Shown here piece after piece: positions 8,587 to 15,610 of a stretch of DNA of 46,096 bases (position 1 is the stretch's first letter; the number at the start of each line of letters is the position of its first letter). Source of the DNA: an uncultured Bacteroidales bacterium (GTDB lineage Bacteria; Bacteroidota; Bacteroidia; Bacteroidales; GWA2-32-17); assembly GCA_937960415.1 (NCBI GenBank), contig CALGPK010000012.1:1-46096 (forward strand). Direction: 5' to 3'. The translations under genes were made by a program, and so were the position numbers. The notes beneath the pieces were generated by a model. The model had not been told where the DNA came from. It ran no database searches and worked only from the letters and a program-made list of their open reading frames with translations.

Positions 8587-9405
8587 ATGAAAAATCTATT
8601 GAATGTTTTTGTTGTATTAAGTCTGTTATTAGCTTCATGTAAGAAAGATAAAGAAGAGCCCAACAATCCCACACCGGCTCCGTTAACTATTGTAGCCTCC
8701 GATTTTGCTAATGCCGGCGATACCATTTTGCTGAATGTGGACACTACCAATTTGAGTGGATTTATTCTCAATGCCGGACAAAACGTAGTTTGGGATTTTG
8801 CTGCGTTGTCACCCGATTTTACTGATTCGATGATTTTTCTAGACCCATCAGTAACACAGGGTGCTCAGTATTTTGCTGCTATCTCTAATATGGCACTTCG
8901 CCCCGATGATGACCCCAATGTTTGCTTCTACCTCAACAAAAGCAACGACAAGGTCGAAGGTGTTGGTTTATGGGCAAATTTTCAGGGTACCATAATTCAT
9001 CCAAGCTATTCTGATAGGCCTATTATAATCAAATTCCCGTTTAGTTTTAATTCGAGTTTTAAAGATTCGGCATATTTAACAGAAGTTGTTAATTTAGGAC
9101 CCGGGCAATATGGCAAACTAGAGATGATTCAAAAATTCGAAATTCAATGCGACGGGGTAGGTACTATTAAACTTCCGAATAACAAATCGTATCAGGTAGT
9201 ACGCGAAAAACGTACCGAAATTCAGCATTTTAATCTTTATTTGGGTTTTACACAGAATGGTCCATGGACACCTTTCCAACAACAACAGGATACTGTTTAC
9301 TCATACAATTTCTACGCAAAAAACAAGAAATGGAATGTTGCTTCGGTACAAGTTAAAAACTTTACTACTAATGTTATAAATAAAATTGAATATTTAAAGG
9401 AGTAA
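8587..9405 (+). CDS. Hypothetical lipoprotein
   Basis: I do not recognise a named domain. The 272-residue product has a clear lipoprotein signal peptide (MKNLLNVFVVLSLLLASCKK) with the cysteine at residue 18 and a charged CKKDKEEPN stretch after it. A lysine/acidic patch right after the cysteine resembles the lipoprotein export signal that sends Bacteroidetes lipoproteins to the cell surface; that is inference. A Pro-rich linker (NNPTPAP) leads to a beta-rich domain with repeated aromatic/polar strands, including VVWDFAALSPDF and TVYSYNFYAKNKKWNV. It is a single-gene unit, divergent from udk, with a possible -7 box upstream and a strong terminator after its stop. Confidence 0.8.
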   Translation: MKNLLNVFVVLSLLLASCKKDKEEPNNPTPAPLTIVASDFANAGDTILLNVDTTNLSGFILNAGQNVVWDFAALSPDFTDSMIFLDPSVTQGAQYFAAISNMALRPDDDPNVCFYLNKSNDKVEGVGLWANFQGTIIHPSYSDRPIIIKFPFSFNSSFKDSAYLTEVVNLGPGQYGKLEMIQKFEIQCDGVGTIKLPNNKSYQVVREKRTEIQHFNLYLGFTQNGPWTPFQQQQDTVYSYNFYAKNKKWNVASVQVKNFTTNVINKIEYLKE

Positions 9406-9430
9406 TCTTTTAAATAATACATTTGATTTG

Positions 9431-9466
9431 AAGGCTGTTCTGTTTATTTAGAGCAGCCTTTTTTAT
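9431..9466 (+). terminator. Rho-independent terminator after the 8587 gene
   Basis: An 11-base-pair stem (AAGGCTGTTCT at 9431-9441 with AGAGCAGCCTT at 9450-9460, one G-T pair) and an eight-base loop are followed by a run of T. It lies 25 bases past the stop at 9405. The opposite strand lacks a good T tract, so it mainly serves the plus strand. Confidence 0.85.
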
Positions 9467-9469
9467 TCT

Positions 9470-10560
9470 TCAATAATTTGCCAACAAGGTTGCACATATT
9501 TTTTCTGCTGCATGTCCATCTCCAAAGATGGGTGGATATTGAATTTCATCAGCATGCCGAATAAAATAATCAGCAGCTTCTGCAACTTTTACCGAGTCAA
9601 TATTGGTAACTCGTCCAGCTCCTTGCTCGACAATTTCGAGCCATTCTGTTTCGGTGCGAAGAATAACGCAGGGTTTCTGCATAAAATAAGCTTCTTTTTG
9701 CAATCCGCCCGAATCGGTCATTACTAGTTTGCATTCTTGCAATAAAGCAAGAATCTCTAAATACGAAACAGGCTCAATCAAATGAATGAGCGAATGTTTA
9801 TCTAAAACACTTTTAATTTCGGGCAATTGTGATGATAATACTTTTACGGTTCGAGGATGGATGGGAAATACAATATTTGTTTCAGATTATCGATATGGTC
9901 GGTATTTTGCTCGCGGTGAATGGTTACTAATGCAAAATCGCCTTTTAGTTTATCTACTATTTGAGGTTTATGTGCTTTTTGTTTAAAATATAAGGCATTA
10001 TCAAACATAATATCGCCACTTACCACAATAGCCGGATGATCAATGCTATATGGTTTTTGAGTATTTATATTAAACCCTTCACGAATTAGATTATTGATAG
10101 CTGTTTGAGTGGGAGCAAAAAGAATGGAAGAAACATGGTCGCAAGTGATGCGGTTTATTTCTTCGGGCATTTGTTTATTAAACGAGCGTAATCCTGCTTC
10201 GATATGAGCTACCGGAAAATGCATTTTGGCTGCAGTAACAGCCACTGCAAGGGTACTATTGGTATCGCCATATACTACAACTATATCGGGTTTTTCAGAT
10301 TGAAGAATCTCTTCAGTTTTAATCATGATTTGAGCTGTCTGATAAGCATGAGTTCCGCTGCCTACATTCATATTGATATGAGGTTGGGGTATGTCTAACT
10401 CATCAAAAAAGACTTGAGACATATTGTAATCGTAGTGTTGTCCGGTATGTACAATGATATCTTTAATCTGAGGTGAAAAATTTGTTTTAATGGTTCTGCT
10501 CAATGCGGCAGCTTATATTATCTGCGGACGAGCTCCTACAATGTTTAGTATTTTAATCAT
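9470..10560 (-). pseudogene. wecB: UDP-N-acetylglucosamine 2-epimerase, nonsense and frameshift mutated
   Basis: The intact family converts UDP-GlcNAc to UDP-ManNAc for surface polysaccharides. The reading starts at the ATG 10558-10560 with the normal N-terminus MIKILNIVGARPQII, then codon 16 is TAA (10513-10515) where a lysine codon AAA is expected before AAALSRTIK. The frame continues with HTGQHYDYNMS, VYGDTNSTLA, HIEAGLRSF, MPEEINR and VTIHREQNTDHIDNLKQ. At about 9875 it breaks: the next family block IVFPIHPRTVKV is one frame away, and roughly 10-13 codons normally between these blocks are missing. The second frame then runs through LPEIKSVLDKH, LIEPVSYLEIL, TDSGGLQKEAYF and RTETEWLEIV to the stop at 9470. 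Two independent lesions make it very likely non-functional. Otherwise the sequence is well preserved, so decay looks recent; sequencing error could explain one lesion but hardly the missing block. Confidence 0.93.
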
Positions 10561-10591
10561 ACATTAATAAAAATTGTACAAAAGTAATTTA

Positions 10592-10599
10592 TATTTTTG
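10592..10599 (+). promoter_or_regulatory. Possible -7 box for the ThrRS-editing-like gene
   Basis: TATTTTTG followed by C matches TAnnTTTG and ends 16 bases before the ATG at 10616. A TTG lies at 10574-10576, somewhat closer than usual for a -33 element. The box position supports the ATG at 10616 as the start. Confidence 0.5.
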
Positions 10600-10615
10600 C
10601 AAAAAGCTTCGCTTT

Positions 10616-11026
10616 ATGAAAGTACTTTTTATGTATTGCAACGAATTTGGCTATAAACCTACAGTTAAAACACTTGAACAGTTCCCCGATGAAACTGAAA
10701 GCAAATGGTATAATGATGTACAGGTTGCATTTATACAGGCAGAAGAAAAAGACATGCTTCCGGAACATGATGTAACTAAAAAACTACTGAACAACATTAA
10801 ATGGATTTGCCGAAAGAATAATACAAACCGCGTTGTGTTGCATTCGTTTGCTCATCTGTCGGAAAGTAAAGCCACGCCGGAGTTTACCAAAGCTTTATTC
10901 GACCGCATCGAAGAGCGATTGAAAAACGTTGGCTATGAGGTGTATCAAACACCCTTTGGCTATTTTCTTGATTTATCTATAAAAGCTCCTGGATTTTCGT
11001 TAGCAAGGGTGTTTCAAGATTTGTGA
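10616..11026 (+). CDS. Freestanding archaeal-type threonyl-tRNA synthetase editing domain
   Basis: The 136-residue protein matches the N-terminal editing domain of archaeal ThrRS (tRNA-Thr_ED), a D-aminoacyl-tRNA-deacylase-like fold that removes serine from mischarged tRNA-Thr. Landmarks: first strand MKVLFMYCNEFGYK, VQVAFIQAEEKD (about 37-48), the hallmark VVLHSFAHLSESKATPEF (about 81-98), and PFGYFLDLSIKAPGFSLARVF near the end (about 114-134). No catalytic synthetase domain follows; the stop is at 11026. The frame is open from a TTG at 10574 but the ATG at 10616 matches the domain start. The gene is divergent from the wecB remnant and appears to stand alone. A trans-editing role is inferred; another hydrolase activity on aminoacyl-tRNA is possible. 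Confidence 0.85.
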   Translation: MKVLFMYCNEFGYKPTVKTLEQFPDETESKWYNDVQVAFIQAEEKDMLPEHDVTKKLLNNIKWICRKNNTNRVVLHSFAHLSESKATPEFTKALFDRIEERLKNVGYEVYQTPFGYFLDLSIKAPGFSLARVFQDL

Positions 11027-11279
11027 TGATTAAATTGAAGAAAAAGATTATTTTTTCCGACAGTGCTGCTTTTTATGATTAATTTATTGATATGCAAACA
11101 TATATAGAATCATTAAGGCACTATAAATTAATTTTAACCTAAATAATTCGTGGATGGGCTTTATTTGATAGTTCCCAATGAATGATTTGGGATAAACAGT
11201 CAATCCATTTTCTCATACTAAATTTTTTTAGTAAAAGTAAATGGTTTATTCGAAATATCAAAATAACAGAAATTATTTA

Positions 11280-11645
11280 TTAATGCCGATGTTCCTGATG
11301 ATTTTTATCTTCGGGTAGCTTACAGCATGGAGGCAAAGCTTCGTATGCAAAGGGGTCAGCTTTTAAATCATCTGCCTGATAGCCAATTTTTGAAAGAGCT
11401 AATCGGATTTTATCGGGATTTGTTTTTTTAGGATTATATACAACCGTAACTTCTTTTGTTTCAAGATTTAAATTAGACGAAAATACTCCTTTTTCGTAAG
11501 ATAATGTTTTTTCTATACGGTCTTTACACATACTGCATTGTGCCGAAGTTTTAATTTTAATTTCTTGTTTTTGCTGAGCATTTAAAATGGTTACAGTAAA
11601 AAAGAAAGACATTACTAAAGTAATCATGGTTGTTTTCATAGGCAT
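11280..11645 (-). CDS. Exported heavy-metal-associated (HMA) domain protein
   Basis: The 121-residue protein has a signal peptide (MPMKTTMITLVMSFFFTVTILNAQ) and one ferredoxin-like HMA domain at about residues 26-95. The metal-binding loop is SAQCSMCKDRIEKTL, giving the CxxC pair of copper/heavy-metal chaperones, followed by the typical GVFSSNLNLETKEVTVVYNP strands. The C-terminus adds PPCCKLP and a histidine-rich tail (NHQEHRH) that could also bind metal. It starts immediately after the TonB-dependent receptor stop (11646), so the two form an operon. An extracytoplasmic metal carrier acting with the receptor is the likely role; copper is a guess from the CxxC type. Confidence 0.88.
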   Translation of the reverse strand: MPMKTTMITLVMSFFFTVTILNAQQKQEIKIKTSAQCSMCKDRIEKTLSYEKGVFSSNLNLETKEVTVVYNPKKTNPDKIRLALSKIGYQADDLKADPFAYEALPPCCKLPEDKNHQEHRH

Positions 11646-13886
11646 TTATTTTTTAATTTTATATCGTAAACCGGCGTAATACAATCGTCCCATAATGGGT
11701 CCCCAGATAACGGAGGCATCAAAATAGTTTCCAAATGGGTCATCATAAGCAATTATAGGCTTTTGCTGAGTAAAATTGGTTAAATTTTCTACACCTGTAT
11801 ATATTTCCCATTTTTTAAAACGTCGAGTTAACTGAAAATGAATAATCGTATAATCGGGCGATGTTTTCGTTAATTGATATTCAAAAGGATTTGAAGAAAA
11901 ATCGGGTATTGTTGCTTTACCTACATATTGAACAGTAACATCGAATTGCCATTTTTCAAATTTAGTATTATACGAAGCCGTAAATAAGCCTTTGAAAGGT
12001 GTAGATAAAGGTTTTTGGAGTAGTTTGCCTTGATAAGTTTGTTTTACATCGTTGTAACGTCCAATGAGAGTTAAATCAAGATGTTTGATAACAGAGGTTG
12101 TAATATTCAACTGAAAACTATTGCTGTAACTTTTGCCATTGAGCTGATAAATACGAACTTCACGTGGATGGGTTATATTGTCTATAATGGTTTGACTTAA
12201 AAATTCTGTTCTGTATGCATCGGCATTTATTTGAATGCTTTTATCGTCATTTATCTTAATTTTATGATTAAGGCTTATACCAGCATTCCATGCTTCTTCG
12301 GGTTTTAATTGTGTGGGGAAGTACCAATTGCGAGAGCTTACCATTAAACTCATATTTTCGGCAACCGGATAGGTTAAATGACAGCCTTTTCCAACCGACA
12401 AACGAACATTTGTATTTTCTGTAAAGTCATATTTTATATGTAAACGGGGAGTATTTATCCACCTGTATTGACTATGATAATCGGTGCGAAATCCAAGCAT
12501 GAAAGTTAAGATTTTTTGATAATCGAAAGTATATTGAGCAAAAATACCGGGTATATGATATCGTCGATTCCACGAAGTATCAATATTGGTTACCTTGAAA
12601 TACTCGTTGAAATGATTAAACATATAAGAAGAACCGATATCTATTTTATGATTTTCTTCGAATATAAAGGTATGAAAAATAACATTGGTATAAATAGATT
12701 GTTCGGTTGCATCATAGCGATTGTAACCAAAATATGCATCTTGATTATGATAGATGGCTTTGGTTTGTATTCCAATGCTGGTTTCGTGGCGATTAAAATA
12801 AAAACCATGTTTTGCTTCTAAATCGTATTTTTGGGTCTGTATTCCTATGCCATAATGATTGTTTGTAAACTTATCTTTTGAGGGATCAAAATTTATTTGT
12901 CCGCCAATTTTATCGTCCCATAGTGCTTTTATACCATATTGTATGCAATAAATACCTTCTTTTTCTAAATTCCATCGGTTGTATAAATGAAGTTGTTTTG
13001 ATAGAGGGATATCGAGAAAGCCATCGTTGTTATGATCGTTTTTCATTATTTGTGATTCGGTATGTACAAGCAATCCTACGGCAACATGTTCGGTCAATTG
13101 TCGGGCAACATCGGCATTCAACTCGCCTCTTCCCTCACTGTTGGTATAGATATTTACAAACAATGGATCGGATAAATGAGGTCGTTTAAACTCGGTATTA
13201 ATTTGTCCGGTAATCGATTCAAAACCATTATTAACCGAAGAAGTGCCTTTTGAAACTTGTATTGATTGCATCCATGTTCCGGGGACGTAGGTTAATCCAT
13301 ACGAATTTGATAAGCCAAATATAAGAGGCATATTTTCGCCAAGTATTTGAGTATATATCCCGGCTAATCCAAGCATTTGGATGTGTTTTGCACCTGTTAC
13401 TGCATCGCTGTAACTAACATCTACGGTTCCACTATTTTCAAAACTTTCGGACAAATTACAACATGCTAATCGTTTTAATCCTTCAGAAGAAATTATTTCG
13501 GTTTTAATGGGATTGAGTTTATCTAAGTATTCGCTCTTTTGTCGAGCTGTTATTTCTACTTCATTTAATACTTGTATCGACTCCAACACAACTTTTATAT
13601 CTTTTTGACCTTCGACAATACGGATGGTATCTGATTTATATCCTACAAAGCTAATTACCAGATAATTAGTTTCGGGAATTCTCTTTAATTTAAATTTTCC
13701 CAAAGCATCGGTAGTTGTGCCAATTTGTGTATCTTTCCAATATACACTGGCACCAGCTAAAGGTTCAAAATGTATACGACCTTGATCTTTTTGTTTTTCA
13801 TATACATAGCCGGTTATCATTACTTGAGCATGAACAGCTAAAGCTATAAAGATTAAAATAAATGTAAGAGTATATTCTTTATACAT
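11646..13886 (-). CDS. TonB-dependent receptor, probable metal-related transporter
   Basis: The product has 746 residues from the ATG at 13884-13886. Order of parts: signal peptide ending near AVHAQ (about 21), a carboxypeptidase-regulatory-like beta domain (about 22-110, with GASVYWKDTQIGTTTDALGKF), a plug domain (about 125-225, with LACCNLSESFENSG, SYSDAVTGAKHIQMLG and INGxQ-like ESITGQINTEFK) and a beta-barrel ending in RLYYAGLRYKIKK. I recall the CCNLSESF...SYSDAVTGAK plug as typical of Bacteroidetes receptors paired with HMA proteins, and an HMA gene follows directly here. It would import a metal or metal complex across the outer membrane using TonB energy; the substrate is inferred, not shown. 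A TTG at 13895 is in frame but overlaps the -7 box. Confidence 0.93.
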   Translation of the reverse strand: MYKEYTLTFILIFIALAVHAQVMITGYVYEKQKDQGRIHFEPLAGASVYWKDTQIGTTTDALGKFKLKRIPETNYLVISFVGYKSDTIRIVEGQKDIKVVLESIQVLNEVEITARQKSEYLDKLNPIKTEIISSEGLKRLACCNLSESFENSGTVDVSYSDAVTGAKHIQMLGLAGIYTQILGENMPLIFGLSNSYGLTYVPGTWMQSIQVSKGTSSVNNGFESITGQINTEFKRPHLSDPLFVNIYTNSEGRGELNADVARQLTEHVAVGLLVHTESQIMKNDHNNDGFLDIPLSKQLHLYNRWNLEKEGIYCIQYGIKALWDDKIGGQINFDPSKDKFTNNHYGIGIQTQKYDLEAKHGFYFNRHETSIGIQTKAIYHNQDAYFGYNRYDATEQSIYTNVIFHTFIFEENHKIDIGSSYMFNHFNEYFKVTNIDTSWNRRYHIPGIFAQYTFDYQKILTFMLGFRTDYHSQYRWINTPRLHIKYDFTENTNVRLSVGKGCHLTYPVAENMSLMVSSRNWYFPTQLKPEEAWNAGISLNHKIKINDDKSIQINADAYRTEFLSQTIIDNITHPREVRIYQLNGKSYSNSFQLNITTSVIKHLDLTLIGRYNDVKQTYQGKLLQKPLSTPFKGLFTASYNTKFEKWQFDVTVQYVGKATIPDFSSNPFEYQLTKTSPDYTIIHFQLTRRFKKWEIYTGVENLTNFTQQKPIIAYDDPFGNYFDASVIWGPIMGRLYYAGLRYKIKK

Positions 13887-13892
13887 AATTTG

Positions 13893-13900
13893 CAAATTTA
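13893..13900 (-). promoter_or_regulatory. Probable -7 box for the TonB receptor-HMA operon
   Basis: On the minus strand the bases are TAAATTTG followed by C, a perfect TAnnTTTG match. It ends only six bases before the ATG at 13886, implying an extremely short leader, and it rules out the in-frame TTG at 13895 as the start. Confidence 0.5.
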
Positions 13901-14178
13901 ATACTACTAATTATCTATAAAAATAATAGAGATAATTTTAAATTAATTTAACAATTATTAAGAATGCAAATTAAATTTCGAGAGAAGCCATTCGTACTTT
14001 AAAAAGTTTTTTTTCGGATTTTCAAGAAAATGTCATTCATTGAACGTAATTGAAGAAGTGTAATCTGCATAAAATAATAAGATGGAATAATGCCCCTGTT
14101 TTTTTAGCCGCTTTTATATTCGCTTTTTGTAAAAGAGCATGGAAGTTAAGTAATTCGATGTGTTGAATTTTTTACTAT

Positions 14179-14334
14179 TTAATCAGAACGAAATTTCTTA
14201 ACTACTTGTGAAATAATACTTGGGTCTATTAAAATTAAAGAAATAACCTTACGAAATGTTTTTGCATTCGCAAATACTTTAAAAAAAACAATTTGAGCAA
14301 AACCGATTGTCCAAAAAATATGTACGTTGTCCAT
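14179..14334 (-). CDS. Possible small ORF, 51 residues
   Basis: An ATG at 14332-14334 opens a frame closed by TAA at 14179-14181, coding MDNVHIFWTIGFAQIVFFKV and then a basic C-terminal half (KTFRKVISLIL, VVKKFRSD). The first 20 residues are hydrophobic enough for one membrane segment. A stop lies three codons upstream, so it is not the tail of a longer frame. I recognise no family. Composition is like the AT-rich surroundings and the frame may be chance. Confidence 0.25.
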   Translation of the reverse strand: MDNVHIFWTIGFAQIVFFKVFANAKTFRKVISLILIDPSIISQVVKKFRSD

Positions 14335-14617
14335 TATAGTTTAGTTTATAGCAAGAACAATATATGAAAAAAAGAACCAAATGAAAAAAATCAAAAGTTT
14401 AGTGAGTTTGTCAAATTACGCCTTTTTTAAATTTTATTTCGAACAACAGTAAAAACTTATAAATTGTTATTTCTTTAATGAAAAGATATAACAATTTTAA
14501 TGTTCATTTATTCTTAAAATTTTATTAATGTTCTAATGGTAGGTAATTGAACACGAGTATGACCATTAATTTTCAAATAAATAATAGCTATTGAGCTATT
14601 TTGTGAACTTTCTTTTG

Positions 14618-14625
14618 TATATTTG
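14618..14625 (+). promoter_or_regulatory. Probable -7 box for the Omp28-like gene
   Basis: TATATTTG followed by C is a perfect TAnnTTTG match ending 13 bases before the ATG at 14639. The good match and position at the end of a long gap make it more convincing than most. Confidence 0.55.
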
Positions 14626-14638
14626 CTAAAATTCATTG

Positions 14639-15466
14639 ATGATGAAAGTCTCTTTCTTTTTCGTATCGCTTTTATTTATATTTATTGCATGCGACAAAAT
14701 AGAACCTCCGTTTAAACAGCAAAACAATATCACCAACGATACAAACGTTTTCATTCAAAAAGTACTTATCGAGGATTTTACGGGTCATCGTTGTGGTAAT
14801 TGTCCTCGTGCTCATGAGAAGTTACGCGACTTGAAAAATGTGTATGGCTCAAAAATAGTGGCAATTTCGATACATAGTGGTTTTTTTGCTATGCCACTAC
14901 CACCTTCGTATCCAGCTGATTATCGAACACCCGAAGGTGACGAAATAACAAATACATTTGGCATTACTCAGTATCCATCGGGCATGGTAAATCGTAAAAT
15001 TTATAATGGTAATTTAATAATGTCACACGACAGTTGGGCAGAAGCTGCCAATGCTATTTTACAGCAACAACCTTCCATCGGAATGAGCATTCAGAATTCC
15101 TTCCAGCAAAGTAATAATACTATTACAAGCATTGTTACGTTAACACTCTTGCAAGAACTGTCTGTTCCAATGAAATTATGTATTTTTTTGACCGAAGATA
15201 GTATTATATCGCCGCAAACCGATTATAGTCTTAATCCGAATCTTATTCCTAATTATGTTCACATGCACATGTTGCGAAAATCGTTTAATGGTGCATGGGG
15301 CACTGAAATTAATCTGACTAATAAAAATATAGGCGATACCATAAAAAGAAGTTTTTCATTGCCTTGGAACAATAACTGGAAAAAACAACATGCTCATGTT
15401 ATTGCTTTTGTTTATAATACTGACAACAACGAGGTTATTCAGGTAGAAGAAAAGAGTGTGGAATAG
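14639..15466 (+). CDS. Omp28-related lipoprotein with thioredoxin-like CxxC motif
   Basis: The 275-residue product has a lipoprotein leader (MMKVSFFFVSLLFIFIACDK) with the cysteine near residue 18. The mature N-terminal half is thioredoxin-like: VLIEDFTGHRCGNCPRAHEKL (quoted as a region around residues 43-63) contains a CGNC pair, followed by KIVAISIHSGFF, DEITNTFGITQYPSG with the expected cis-proline, and GNLI. This matches Omp28-related outer membrane proteins of Bacteroidetes. The C-terminal half is beta-rich. It could be a periplasmic or surface thiol-disulfide protein, but activity is inferred. ATGs at 14639 and 14642 are both possible; the in-frame TTG at 14636 is less likely. No partner gene overlaps it. 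Confidence 0.85.
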   Translation: MMKVSFFFVSLLFIFIACDKIEPPFKQQNNITNDTNVFIQKVLIEDFTGHRCGNCPRAHEKLRDLKNVYGSKIVAISIHSGFFAMPLPPSYPADYRTPEGDEITNTFGITQYPSGMVNRKIYNGNLIMSHDSWAEAANAILQQQPSIGMSIQNSFQQSNNTITSIVTLTLLQELSVPMKLCIFLTEDSIISPQTDYSLNPNLIPNYVHMHMLRKSFNGAWGTEINLTNKNIGDTIKRSFSLPWNNNWKKQHAHVIAFVYNTDNNEVIQVEEKSVE

Positions 15467-15610
15467 TTGGAGTGTTATTATCTCTCAAAAAAATTATATT
15501 TAGGTATTAAAGCAATATCTATGATCGTCTGATTTTTCCAAATAATTCTACGTAGGGTACGTTATTTCAACTTATTTTATAGAAGAATGTTCCGTTATGT
15601 GTAAAAGTAT

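Larger units (their letters stand above)
13901..14635. other. AT-rich intergenic region
   Basis: This gap between the divergent receptor and Omp28-like genes is strongly AT-rich. I see the receptor's promoter box at its left end, another -7 box at 14618-14625 and one small open frame at 14179-14334. I find no tRNA, inverted terminal repeats or recognisable transposase fragment. Scattered short frames with stops fit either a regulatory region or a decayed gene. Confidence 0.6.

Noticed and set aside
9844-10503. wecB as a programmed frameshift gene
   Set aside because: There is also an in-frame nonsense codon near the start and a missing stretch of codons at the frame change, so recoding does not explain it.
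11139-11216. 25-codon minus-strand frame (MRKWIDCLSQIIHWEL start) between the HMA gene and the editing-domain gene
   Set aside because: It is too short and has no recognisable match; it may be a fragment of something but cannot be supported.
12516-13189. Plus-strand open frames inside the TonB receptor
   Set aside because: They are antisense shadows of a well-supported receptor gene with no domains of their own.
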